Part shown: one piece after another, positions 8,455 through 16,340 of the stretch
How the letters are laid out: each line of letters opens with the position of its first letter
Position numbering within the stretch: position 1 is the stretch's first letter
NCBI GenBank assembly: GCA_910578065.1
Contig: CAJTPB010000007.1
Location: 1 to 64,000, forward strand
Length of the DNA: 64,000 bases
Reading direction: 5' to 3'
DNA from: an uncultured Christensenella sp.
Lineage (GTDB): Bacteria; Bacillota; Clostridia; Christensenellales; Borkfalkiaceae
Notes under the pieces: generated by a model
The model's input: the letters and a program-made list of their open reading frames with translations, nothing else
Told to the model about the DNA's origin: nothing
The model's database searches: none
Translations under genes and position numbers: made by a program

Positions 8455-9180
8455 TTAATCGTTTGAAATAAGCGTTCCCATCTTTTCGCCGCATACGGCG
8501 CGTAAAATGGAATCTTTTTCGCCCAGCGCGAATGCGAGCACGGGCACGTTGTTTTCCATACACATGGTTGCGGCGGTCGTATCCATCGCCTTTAATCCTT
8601 TGTTCACGATATCGCCGAAGGTCAGATGATCGTACTTTTTCGCACTGGGATTTATATGCGGGTCGGAATCGTAAATGCCGTCGATATTCTTTGCCATAAG
8701 CAGTACGTCCGCGTCGATTTCGCAAGCGCGCTGCGCCGCCGCCGTATCGGTAGAGCAATAGGGATTGCCCGTGCCGCACGCCATGATCACAATTCTGCCC
8801 TTTTCGAAATGGTGCAGCGCCTTTCTTAATACATACGGCTCGGCAAGCGATACCATGTTGAGCGCCGTTTGCACGCGCGTGGGAATACCCTTTTGTTCGA
8901 TTGCATCCATCATCGCAAGCGAGTTCATAACCGTTGCAAGCATGCCCATGTGGTCGGCGGTCGTCCGATCCATATTGGTGCCCTGTCTGCCCCGCCAAAA
9001 GTTTCCTCCGCCGATAACGAGGGCGATTTCTACCCCCATCGCATGCACTTTTACAAGCTGATCGACCACCATCGAAACGACTTCTTCATTTAAGCCGAAT
9101 CTCTGTTCGCCCGCAAGCGCTTCGCCGGAAAGTTTTAATAAAATGCGTTTGTACTTAGGCTTCATACGATTTCTCCCCAT
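8455..9180 (-). CDS. pyrH: UMP kinase
   Basis: Hexameric bacterial UMP kinase of the amino-acid-kinase fold, phosphorylating UMP to UDP. Visible are RILLKLSGEALAG at the N-terminus, IGGGNFWRGRQG (phosphate-binding glycine loop), MDRTTADHMGMLATVMNSLA, ACGTGNPYCSTDTAAAQRA and VLLMAKNIDGIYDSDP. It heads the pyrH-to-rseP run. In many Firmicutes tsf lies directly upstream; here niaR-nadCBA and a small gene intervene. A GGGGAG precedes the ATG. I could not assign a convincing promoter; TATACT near 9195 lacks a good -35. Confidence 0.96.
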   Translation of the reverse strand: MGRNRMKPKYKRILLKLSGEALAGEQRFGLNEEVVSMVVDQLVKVHAMGVEIALVIGGGNFWRGRQGTNMDRTTADHMGMLATVMNSLAMMDAIEQKGIPTRVQTALNMVSLAEPYVLRKALHHFEKGRIVIMACGTGNPYCSTDTAAAQRACEIDADVLLMAKNIDGIYDSDPHINPSAKKYDHLTFGDIVNKGLKAMDTTAATMCMENNVPVLAFALGEKDSILRAVCGEKMGTLISND

Positions 9181-9261
9181 TCCGTTTTTAACAGTATACC
9201 ATACCCGCGGGAAAAAAGCACGCGAAATTATAAAATTTCACGGAAAATTCCCCAAATAAAA

Positions 9262-9771
9262 TCACGCCTCTACCAGATACCCGCGCTCTTTTAAAGCCCC
9301 TTCTATTTTATCGAGGCTCTCTTGCGAATCTGCCGTAACCGTGTGGTAATGATAGCCCGCCGTCACGTTTTTTAAAGGGCGGCTCGCCCCCTCGCCGATC
9401 GAGCGCAAAAATTCTTTTATCTGCACTTCGGTGCCGATATTGAGCGGTGCGGAAAGGGTGCCGTACACCCTGTGATTGACGGATACGTCTTCGACCGTGC
9501 CGCCAAGCCGCACGATCAACAAAAGTTCGTCGCCGATCTCTTCGTCCGTATGATAGGTTTTCAGCACGCGGGAAAAGCGCTTGCCCGCTTCCGAAAGGTA
9601 TCCGCGGTGCGTGGAAACGATGGGCTCGCCCGCCGCGCGGAGCAGGGCGATATCTTGCACGATCACCTGCCGCGAAACGCCGCACGCCTGCGCAAGCGCG
9701 GCTGCGGAAAGCGGTTCGCCCCTGCCGCGCAACAGCGCGGTCAATTTATTTCTTCTTTCTTCCCCTTTCAT
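9262..9771 (-). CDS. niaR: NiaR-type niacin-responsive repressor (HTH_11 + 3H domain)
   Basis: 169-residue repressor of NAD synthesis genes (YrxA/NiaR family) that uses niacin as co-repressor. The N-terminal winged HTH (about 3-60) includes LSAAALAQACGVSRQVIVQDIALLR. The C-terminal 3H domain (70-168) contains the three conserved histidines in YHT, NHRVYG and AGYHYHTVTA. I chose the ATG at 9771 because GGAG sits six bases upstream; an in-frame TTG six codons earlier lacks a ribosome-binding site. It lies beside nadCBA, whose promoter carries a matching palindrome at 13482-13509. Confidence 0.92.
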   Translation of the reverse strand: MKGEERRNKLTALLRGRGEPLSAAALAQACGVSRQVIVQDIALLRAAGEPIVSTHRGYLSEAGKRFSRVLKTYHTDEEIGDELLLIVRLGGTVEDVSVNHRVYGTLSAPLNIGTEVQIKEFLRSIGEGASRPLKNVTAGYHYHTVTADSQESLDKIEGALKERGYLVEA

Positions 9772-9795
9772 GATCGCTCCATACAACAACTATAT

Positions 9796-9981
9796 TTTTC
9801 GGCGGAAATGATTCTTCTTAAACTGTCCGTCTTTAATCTTTTTTCGGCAAAACTTGTCCTTATCAAGCAGTCTGTCTTAATTTTTTTCGGTAAAAATGAT
9901 CCTTATCAAACAGCCCGCCTTTACTCGTTTTCGAATAAATGACCCTTATCAAGCAGCTTGTCTTAATTCTTTTTCGGCGGC
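9796..9981. repeat. Tandem repeat, four units of about 44 bp
   Basis: Imperfect units beginning near 9807, 9851, 9895 and 9938 share AAtGATCCTTATCAAGCAG, a YTGTCTTAA stretch and a TTTTTCGG end, with a partial unit before the first. It occupies the upstream region of niaR. The remaining 9982-10077 holds no recognisable feature. Confidence 0.8.
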
Positions 9982-10077
9982 ACGTACTTAATTGCGCGCA
10001 AAAAATCATTCGCCCAAACGCAATAATATCCGCATATCGCAACGCATAAATAATAATGCGCGGTTATGATTCAACTC

Positions 10078-10935
10078 TTACAGCGGGCGCAAATTTTTTA
10101 ACGATACGTCTAACACGGGCGCGCTGTGCGTAATTGCGCCCGACGAAATATAGTCTACCCCCAAAGAGGTAAGCCGCGCAATATTTTCTTTTGTCACATT
10201 GCCCGAAACTTCCGTTTCCGCTTTTCCCTTGGCAAGTACGACCGCCTGCTTTAACGTTTCGTCGTCCATATTGTCTAACATAACGATATCCGCGCCCGCG
10301 CTTAACGCTTCTTTTAACTGGCCGAGCGTTTCTACCTCGATTTCGATTTTACGCACGAAAGGCGCATACGCGCGCGCCGCTTCGATCGCCTGCCGCACGC
10401 CGCCCGCCGCGCCGATATGATTATCCTTTAACAGCACCCCGTCCGAAAGGTTAAAGCGATGGTTGTTTCCGCCGCCCACGGTAACCGCATATTTTTCGAA
10501 CACGCGCAAATTGGGCGAAGTTTTACGGGTATCGAGCAGTTTGGTTTTGGTGCCCTTTAACAAATCGGCAGTTGCGCGCGTATACGTTGCAATGCCGCTC
10601 ATGCGCTGTAAAAAATTCAACGCGGTGCGCTCTCCCGAAAGAATCGCGCGAATATCCCCGAACACTTCGGCAAGCAGCATACCCTTTTTTACTTCGTCCC
10701 CCTCTTTTACATGAAAGACAATTTCCGCCTGCTTATCGAGCAGCGTAAACACGCGGGCAAACACGGGCAATCCTGCGATCACGCCGTTTTGCTTGCAAAG
10801 CAATTCCGCTCTGCCGCGGCAAGGCGTTTGTACGACTGCATTTGCCGAAACGTCTTCCCACGGGATATCCTCTTTTAATGCCGATAAAATCGCTTCTTCC
10901 CAATGCAGCTGCTTGGTTATTTCATTTTCCGTCAC
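10078..10935 (-). CDS. nadC: Nicotinate-nucleotide pyrophosphorylase (carboxylating)
   Basis: Converts quinolinate and PRPP to nicotinate mononucleotide, CO2 and diphosphate, the third step of de novo NAD synthesis. Recognisable segments: GERTALNFLQRMSGIATYT, KLLDTRKTSPNLRVFEKYAV (substrate-binding TRKT), GGGNNHRFNLSDGVLLKDNH, and IEIEVETLGQLKEAL...IMLDNM. The 285-residue length is standard. It overlaps the nadB 3' end by 14 bases and is last in the nadA-nadB-nadC order, presumably repressed by NiaR. Confidence 0.96.
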   Translation of the reverse strand: MTENEITKQLHWEEAILSALKEDIPWEDVSANAVVQTPCRGRAELLCKQNGVIAGLPVFARVFTLLDKQAEIVFHVKEGDEVKKGMLLAEVFGDIRAILSGERTALNFLQRMSGIATYTRATADLLKGTKTKLLDTRKTSPNLRVFEKYAVTVGGGNNHRFNLSDGVLLKDNHIGAAGGVRQAIEAARAYAPFVRKIEIEVETLGQLKEALSAGADIVMLDNMDDETLKQAVVLAKGKAETEVSGNVTKENIARLTSLGVDYISSGAITHSAPVLDVSLKNLRPL

Positions 10936-12229
10936 GGTGAATCTCCTTTAAAACGTTTTGTTTATATTCTTTTTCTAACCTTTTCCAATCGGTATACGGC
11001 GTTTCTCGAACGCTGCGGAACGCTTGTTCCGCCCCCTCGGAACTCGGCGTATTCTCCCCGATATCCTGCGCCGCGCGCTTTGCGAATAACAGCGATTCGA
11101 GCAGGGAATTAGAGGCAAGCCTGTTTTTTCCGTGCACGCCGTTGCAGCACGTTTCGCCTACCGCATATAATCCGTTCATCGTTGTTCTGCCGCGCAAATC
11201 GCTGCGGATTCCGCCCATAAAATAGTGTTGCGCGGGCACGACGGGGATCGGCTGTTCAAACACGTTGTAACCTTCTTGAAAACAGCGCTTAACAATGCCG
11301 GGAAAATGCCGTTTTAACGTATCTTCTCCCCCCGCAACGCTGCGCAGGTCGAGGCGCACGTATTCGCTTCCCTCTTCTTTCATCTTGTCGTAAATCGCTT
11401 GCGTCACTTTGTCGCGCGGGAGCAATTCGTCTACAAACCGATTCCCCCGTTTATCTAATAGGCGAGCGCCCTCTCCCCGCGCCGATTCGGAAATTAAAAA
11501 TTTTCTGCCTCGCCCCTTGGTATACAGAGTGGTGGGATGAATCTGCACATAGTCGGCATGATCGACGGCGACTCCGTGCCGAAGGCACATTGCAAGCCCG
11601 TCGCCAGTCAGCAAACGGTAGTTGGTGGAATGGCGGAACAGCCCGCCTATGCCGCCCGTGGCGAGCACGGTTGCCTGCGCCCGCACCGAAAACAGTTCGC
11701 CCGATCGGTTATCGCGCAAGATCCCGCCGTAACATGCGTTCTGCGCGCTTGCGCAAATCAAATCTAAAAGGGTCGTATGCGGCAAAAAACGGATATTTTT
11801 TTGTTGCAACGCTTGCTTTAACAAACGGGAAGTGATTTCTTTGCCCGTGCAATCGGCATGGTACAAAATACGCGGACGGGAATGCGCACCCTCGCGCGTG
11901 TAACTCAATTCGCCGTTCTGTTCCCGCTCGAACCGCACGCCCGATTCGATCAAGTCGGCAATCGTTTCGCGCGAGTGTTCGATCATGCAGCGCACCGTTT
12001 CGGGATCGTTTTCGTAATGCCCCGCACGCATGGTGTCTTCGAAATATCCCGCAAAATCTTCCCGATCGCGCAAGACGCAAATTCCCCCTTGCGCAAGAAA
12101 AGAATCGCTTTGGCGAAGCCCCCCTTTGCATACGATTAGCACGCGCTTTTCTGCGGGCAGATGCAGCGCGCAATTTAACCCCGCCACCCCCGCGCCCGCG
12201 ATGAGCACGTCGTATTTTAATAATTTCAT
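10922..12229 (-). CDS. nadB: L-aspartate oxidase
   Basis: FAD enzyme oxidising L-aspartate to iminoaspartate, first step of the quinolinate route. Has an N-terminal FAD fold (YDVLIAGAGVAGLNCALHL), GGIGGLFRHSTN, HPTTLY, the catalytic SARGEGARLLDKRGNRFVDE region and GGIRSDLRGRTTMNGLYAVGE. The ATG at 12229 has GGAG seven bases upstream; an earlier in-frame ATG adds nine residues without a good site. At 435 residues it is about 100 shorter than E. coli NadB: the C-terminal helical domain is reduced to about 50 residues, as in some other Clostridia. Confidence 0.94.
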   Translation of the reverse strand: MKLLKYDVLIAGAGVAGLNCALHLPAEKRVLIVCKGGLRQSDSFLAQGGICVLRDREDFAGYFEDTMRAGHYENDPETVRCMIEHSRETIADLIESGVRFEREQNGELSYTREGAHSRPRILYHADCTGKEITSRLLKQALQQKNIRFLPHTTLLDLICASAQNACYGGILRDNRSGELFSVRAQATVLATGGIGGLFRHSTNYRLLTGDGLAMCLRHGVAVDHADYVQIHPTTLYTKGRGRKFLISESARGEGARLLDKRGNRFVDELLPRDKVTQAIYDKMKEEGSEYVRLDLRSVAGGEDTLKRHFPGIVKRCFQEGYNVFEQPIPVVPAQHYFMGGIRSDLRGRTTMNGLYAVGETCCNGVHGKNRLASNSLLESLLFAKRAAQDIGENTPSSEGAEQAFRSVRETPYTDWKRLEKEYKQNVLKEIHRDGK

Positions 12230-12479
12230 TTCGCAAACTCCATTCTTGCGTTTCACTTGCCTGCCGTTTACGCAACGGGTCTTTTACCCTGCTACGTATT
12301 CAGCACACCGAATTGTAATGTATTAAACAGGCAAACCGTACTTAAAAAGTATCGCAATTCGTTTAACCCGTCGTTTACCCGACGAACGTTTAACACCGCT
12401 ATATAATGATATGGCATGCGTGCGTTTTATTCGCGCGCCGATTTTCATTTACCAAATGGCAATCTGTATTTAAAAAGTT

Positions 12480-13367
12480 TTATTTTGCAAGTTTTAACAT
12501 TGCATTTAATGCTTCCGCCGCTTTTGCGCGCGTTTGCTCTTCTACCTCTACGGGCGGAACGTACCCCGCAAACACGTTATCGACGCTCTCTTTCGTGATC
12601 TTTTTCATATCTTCGCATACAAACCCCGCGCGCGAAGGATAAAATTTCTTATTCGGACAGCGGCGGAAAAGTTCGTACAAAACCCCTTCTTCCGTACCTA
12701 CGATAAATTCGCTGCAATCGCTGTTTTCCGCAAAATCGATAATGCCCGCAGTCGAGCCGACATAATCGGCAAGGGCGCAAACTTCTTGCGGACATTCGGG
12801 ATGCGTTACAAACAGCGCGTTGGGATACTCTGCCTTTTTGGCGAGCACTTCTTCCTTCGTTGTTCGATCGTGCACGGGGCAATATCCGTTGCCGAAATAA
12901 AAGTTTTTCCCCGAGCGGTCGCGCGCGGCGATAAAATGCCCTAAATTGCGGTCGGGTATAAAATAAATATTTTTATGCGGAAGCGCCGCAATGATTTTTT
13001 CGGCGTTAGAACTTGTTACGACTACGTCCGATAGCGCTTTTACGCGGGCGGTGGAATTGATATACGTTACCACCGCAAGGTCGGGAACGTTACGCCGCAC
13101 CTTTGCAATTTCGCTTTCGTCGACCATTTCCGCCATGGCGCAACGCGCGGCGGGAACGGGCAAATACACACTCTTTTCCGGACAAAGAATTTTTACGCTT
13201 TCCCCCATAAACGAAACGCCGCAAAATACGATGATCTGCTTTTCGCTTTCTTTTGCGCGCTTTGCAAGGGCGTAGCTATCCCCCACAAAATCGGCAAGTT
13301 TTTGCACTTCGTCGGGCGCATAGAAATGCGCAAGCAAAAGCGCGTCCTCTCTCCGAATTGTTTCCAT
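12480..13367 (-). CDS. nadA: Quinolinate synthase
   Basis: 4Fe-4S enzyme condensing iminoaspartate with dihydroxyacetone phosphate to quinolinate. The three expected cluster cysteines are present in VPAARCAMAEM, THPECPQEV and AGFVCEDMKKIT. I start it at ATG 13367 (METIRRED) because GGGAGGA lies eight bases upstream; 47 further in-frame codons upstream run through the promoter and operator and are not translated. About 250 bases without a recognisable feature separate it from nadB. Confidence 0.95.
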   Translation of the reverse strand: METIRREDALLLAHFYAPDEVQKLADFVGDSYALAKRAKESEKQIIVFCGVSFMGESVKILCPEKSVYLPVPAARCAMAEMVDESEIAKVRRNVPDLAVVTYINSTARVKALSDVVVTSSNAEKIIAALPHKNIYFIPDRNLGHFIAARDRSGKNFYFGNGYCPVHDRTTKEEVLAKKAEYPNALFVTHPECPQEVCALADYVGSTAGIIDFAENSDCSEFIVGTEEGVLYELFRRCPNKKFYPSRAGFVCEDMKKITKESVDNVFAGYVPPVEVEEQTRAKAAEALNAMLKLAK

Positions 13368-13467
13368 ATATAATGTCCTCCCGCTGAAAATTGCGGCGAT
13401 ACGATTGGAAATCGTGTTGCTTTTTGTGTTTTTATCCGCCGTAAATAGATCCAATACGATTTTATAC

Positions 13468-13509
13468 AGTATACAAAAAAACTTGACAGATGTCAAGTTA
13501 TCTGTCAAG
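13468..13509 (-). promoter_or_regulatory. nadABC promoter with NiaR-type operator
   Basis: On the minus strand TTGACA (13491-13496), 17 bases, TATACT (13468-13473), about 95 bases upstream of nadA. Over the -35 box lie two nested palindromes: CTTGACA-GA-TGTCAAG (13482-13497) and CTTGACAGAT-N8-ATCTGTCAAG (13482-13509). Binding there would block RNA polymerase. NiaR is encoded in the same cluster; TGTCA-type palindromes fit NiaR sites in my memory. Confidence 0.85.
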
Positions 13510-13566
13510 TTTTTCTTTTCTCGTTTTGTAAACCCGCATTAGCTTAAAAAAATTTTAAAGTAACTA

Positions 13567-13595
13567 TTGACACAATCCGCCAAACATGATATGAT
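13567..13595 (+). promoter_or_regulatory. Near-consensus promoter of the 62-residue gene
   Basis: TTGACA (13567-13572), 17-base spacer, TATGAT (13590-13595). It fires away from nadA, about 70 bases from the operator. Confidence 0.88.
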
Positions 13596-13619
13596 ACCAC
13601 AAAATAAAGGAGGTATCTT

Positions 13620-13808
13620 ATGAACAATTATTCAAACTTAGGACCCGATGAAAAGATCCTAAAAACAAGTTCCGGTTACGGCTTAAATACCGGCGACTCC
13701 CTCAGCGGAAGCACATGGGGTTCGGGCTCCGGAAGCAGTGGCGGAGATTACGATCCCGATACTTCCGCATCGCCTTCCGGTTATCAAGAACAGGAATACG
13801 AACAGTAA
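13620..13808 (+). CDS. Small Gly/Ser-rich acidic protein, unknown
   Basis: 62 codons (MNNYSNLGPDEKILK...). Residues 19-50 are rich in Gly, Ser, Asp and Thr, and the tail is EQEYEQ; no signal peptide, membrane helix or cysteine. Although short it is very likely real, with a near-consensus promoter, an ideal AAAGGAGG site seven bases before the ATG, and an intrinsic terminator ten bases past the stop. I recognise no family. The N-terminal part could fold and the rest looks disordered. It is the only plus-strand gene in a long minus-strand stretch between nadA and tsf. Confidence 0.82.
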   Translation: MNNYSNLGPDEKILKTSSGYGLNTGDSLSGSTWGSGSGSSGGDYDPDTSASPSGYQEQEYEQ

Positions 13809-13817
13809 TTGCAACAA

Positions 13818-13850
13818 CAAAAAAATGCGGAAATTTTTCCGCATTTTTTT
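13818..13850. terminator. Bidirectional terminator between the small gene and tsf
   Basis: Stem ATGCGGAAA/TTTCCGCAT with an A-run on the left and a T-run on the right, so it can end transcription of both convergent genes. Confidence 0.9.
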
Positions 13851-13858
13851 AATGAAAT

Positions 13859-14767
13859 TTACTTTTTCATCGCTTCGACTTGCTTTGCAACTTCTTCGCT
13901 TAAATCTTCGCTCTTCTTTTCCAAGCCTTGACCCATTACGTAGAAGCAGAATTCTTTTAACGCAACGCCCGTTGCCGCCTTATTCGCCGCTTCCGCAATC
14001 AACTGCGCGATGGTCACTTTGTCGTCTTTTACGAATTTTTGATCGAGCAGGCAGTTCTCTTCGTAGAACTTTTTAATTTTGCCGAGCACGATTTTTTCTG
14101 CGATCGCTTCGGGCTTGCCTTCGTTGAGGACTTCCTTTTTGAGGATCTCCTTTTCTTTTTCCAGCGTTTCTGCGGAAACTTCCGCCGAAGTCAAATACTG
14201 CGGTTTTGCAAACGCCACGTGCAACGCGATATCGTGCGCAAGCGTTTTGGTGATTTTGCTTTCCGCGCAATCGAAGTTGAGCATAACGCCCAGCGTGCCG
14301 CCCATGTGGATATACGATTCGATCAAACCCGCGCTCTTGTAAATGGTAAAACGGCGTACGGAAATCTTTTCGCCGATCACCGCAATTTGTTCCTGCACGT
14401 ACAGTTCAACCGTTTTATCGCCCATTTTGCTTGCGAGCAATTCTTCGACGGAAGCGGGTTTTACCGCCGCGATCTGCTTTGCGATTTCGGTTACGATTTC
14501 GTGGAATTTATCCCCTTTCGCAACGAAGTCCGATTCGCAGTTTACTTCTACGAGAACGCCCGTCGTGCCGTCCGAATAAGCGGAAACGATACCTTCCGCC
14601 GCAATACGCGAAGCCTTTTTTGCCGCCTTTGCGATTCCGCGTTCGCGGAGCAAGTCCGCCGCCTTTTCCATATCGCCGTCTGCGTCTACAAGCGCGCGCT
14701 TGCAGTCCATCATGCCCGCGCCCGTCTGTTCGCGGAGAGTCATTACGTCTTTTGCGGTAAATGCCAT
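13859..14767 (-). CDS. tsf: Elongation factor Ts
   Basis: Nucleotide-exchange factor for EF-Tu. The N-terminal UBA-like domain (MTLREQTGAGMMDCKRALVDADGDMEKA) is followed by GIAKAAKKASRIAAEGIV and the core VEVNCESDFVAKGDKF, then DIALHVAFAKPQYL. The 302-residue length is normal, including the C-terminal dimerisation helices. Downstream of rpsB by 27 bases, in the universal rpsB-tsf order. Confidence 0.97.
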   Translation of the reverse strand: MAFTAKDVMTLREQTGAGMMDCKRALVDADGDMEKAADLLRERGIAKAAKKASRIAAEGIVSAYSDGTTGVLVEVNCESDFVAKGDKFHEIVTEIAKQIAAVKPASVEELLASKMGDKTVELYVQEQIAVIGEKISVRRFTIYKSAGLIESYIHMGGTLGVMLNFDCAESKITKTLAHDIALHVAFAKPQYLTSAEVSAETLEKEKEILKKEVLNEGKPEAIAEKIVLGKIKKFYEENCLLDQKFVKDDKVTIAQLIAEAANKAATGVALKEFCFYVMGQGLEKKSEDLSEEVAKQVEAMKK

Positions 14768-14794
14768 ATTCTGTCTTCTCCTTACTATAAGAAA

Positions 14795-15571
14795 TTATTC
14801 TGCTTTTTCTTCTTCCGCCGCCGCAACCACTTCTTCGATCGAAGTTGCCTCTTCTGCGGGAACTTCCTCTACGGGAAGCACGGGAGTTTCACCCTGATTC
14901 GCTTCGATAACCGCGTTTGCGATTACGGACGAAATCAGTTTGATCGCGCGGATCGCGTCGTCGTTGCCGGGGATCACGTAATCGATCACGTCGGGATCGC
15001 AGTTGGTATCGGTGATCGCCACAATGGGAATGTTCAACTTGCGCGCTTCGGTTACCGCGATATCTTCGTTATGAGGGTCTACTACGAACATAACGCCGGG
15101 CATGCCCTTCATGTTCTTAATGCCGCCGAGGTTTTCGGTCAGCTTAGCCATCTCTTTCTTTAAGCCCAACACTTCTTTTTTGGGCAGCAGATCGAATTCG
15201 CCGCTCGCTTCCATTCTTTCCAACTTTTCGAGATAGTCGATTCTGCCGCGAATGGTTTTAAAGTTGGTAAGGCAGCCGCCCAGCCAACGGGAATTTACAT
15301 AGTACATTCCGCAGCGTTCCGCTTCTTCCTTGATTGCGTCCTGCGCCTGCTTCTTCGTTCCTACGAACAGCACGCTTTTGCCCGCTTTTACCTGCTCCAC
15401 GACGAAAGAATACGCTTCTTCGATCAGCTTCGCCGTCATTTCCAAATCGATAATGTGAATGTCGTGACGCGCCGCAAAGATGTACTTCTTCATTTTGGGG
15501 TTCCACTTTCTCGTTTGGTGACCGAAATGGACGCCCGCTTCGAGAAGCTGTTTCATTGTGATTACTGCCAT
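14795..15571 (-). CDS. rpsB: 30S ribosomal protein S2
   Basis: Conserved S2 signatures: MKQLLEAGVHFGHQTRKWNP, IFAARHDIHIIDLEMT, VLFVGTKKQAQDAI, YYVNSRWLGGCLTNFKTI and VVDPHNEDIAVTEARKLNIP. Length 258 with an acidic C-terminal tail (about 225-258). A GGAGG-rich leader of about 105 nt precedes it, starting from the promoter at 15687-15715. Confidence 0.97.
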   Translation of the reverse strand: MAVITMKQLLEAGVHFGHQTRKWNPKMKKYIFAARHDIHIIDLEMTAKLIEEAYSFVVEQVKAGKSVLFVGTKKQAQDAIKEEAERCGMYYVNSRWLGGCLTNFKTIRGRIDYLEKLERMEASGEFDLLPKKEVLGLKKEMAKLTENLGGIKNMKGMPGVMFVVDPHNEDIAVTEARKLNIPIVAITDTNCDPDVIDYVIPGNDDAIRAIKLISSVIANAVIEANQGETPVLPVEEVPAEEATSIEEVVAAAEEEKAE

Positions 15572-15686
15572 GTCTGTTTCCTCCGTTTACCTCCCCTTTC
15601 CGTTTGCAATACGCCCTGTTATCCGCATGAAAAATTTACGGACACGGAGAGCGCACGGTTCAAGGGTGCGTATTTACAGCCTTATT

Positions 15687-15715
15687 ATTATATCAAACTC
15701 ATTTTGTTTTGGCAA
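15687..15715 (-). promoter_or_regulatory. rpsB-tsf promoter
   Basis: TTGCCA (15710-15715), 17-base spacer, TATAAT (15687-15692) on the minus strand. The leader of roughly 105 nt could hold autoregulatory structure, but I recognise no known motif in it. Confidence 0.87.
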
Positions 15716-15736
15716 GCGGTTTTCGCGCACCTGAAA

Positions 15737-15767
15737 CAAAAAAATCGGAGATTCACTCTCCGATTTT
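15737..15767 (-). terminator. Terminator of lon-engB overlapping the engB stop
   Basis: Stem AAATCGGAGA/TCTCCGATTT followed on the minus strand by a run of seven T. The stop codon of engB lies inside the hairpin. Confidence 0.85.
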
Positions 15768-16340
15768 GATTACTTGTTCTATCTTTTTCAAAAGCGCTTC
15801 TTTCCCCTCGCCCGTAAGACCGGAAACGGGGATCACGTTGTCTTCGCCCAAGCCGAACCCCTGCGCCACCTTTTTGACCCGCTCTTTTCCCTTCATGCGG
15901 GAAAGTTTATCGCACTTGGTCGCAAGCACGGTAAAGGGAAGGATATGATAGTTTAAGTACGAGATCATTTGCAGATCGTCTGCGGAAGGATCGCGGCGGA
16001 GATCGGAAAGGACAAACACGTGCGACAGATCCTCTTTCCGCGCAAAAAACGCGTCTAACGTTTTGCCCCACTTTGCCTGTTCCTCTTTGGAAACGGCGGC
16101 ATAGCCGTAACCGGGCAGATCGGCAAGCATAAACGCGCCGAAATCGAAATAATTTACAAGCCGCGTTCTGCCGGGCGCGGCGCTCGTTTTGGCGAGCCGC
16201 TTTTGCCCCGCAAGCATGTTGATAAGCGTGCTTTTGCCCGCGTTCGATTTGCCGCATACCGCGATCATCGGCTTTTCGGGGCGCAGGAACTGATGTTCCG
16301 CCGCCGCGGAAGTGACAAATTTTGCCTGTTTAACGAGCAT
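15753..16340 (-). CDS. engB: EngB/YsxC ribosome-biogenesis GTPase
   Basis: Essential GTPase that assists maturation of the large ribosomal subunit. GTP-binding motifs in order: G1 CGKSNAGKSTL (about 30-40), G2/G3 TSAAPGRTRLVNYFDF and LADLPGYGYA, G4 ATKCDKL and the late PVSGLTGEG loop. Length 195 is typical. It overlaps the lon 3' end by 11 bases; the lon-engB pairing is common in Firmicutes. Confidence 0.96.
   Translation of the reverse strand: MLVKQAKFVTSAAAEHQFLRPEKPMIAVCGKSNAGKSTLINMLAGQKRLAKTSAAPGRTRLVNYFDFGAFMLADLPGYGYAAVSKEEQAKWGKTLDAFFARKEDLSHVFVLSDLRRDPSADDLQMISYLNYHILPFTVLATKCDKLSRMKGKERVKKVAQGFGLGEDNVIPVSGLTGEGKEALLKKIEQVIKIGE

Noticed and set aside
12230..12479. Hidden gene or RNA between nadB and nadA
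   Set aside because: Only short frames without start signals; no conserved RNA motif or promoter recognised.
13368..13508. N-terminal extension of nadA by 47 residues
   Set aside because: It would cover the promoter and NiaR operator, while a GGGAGGA site fits ATG 13367.
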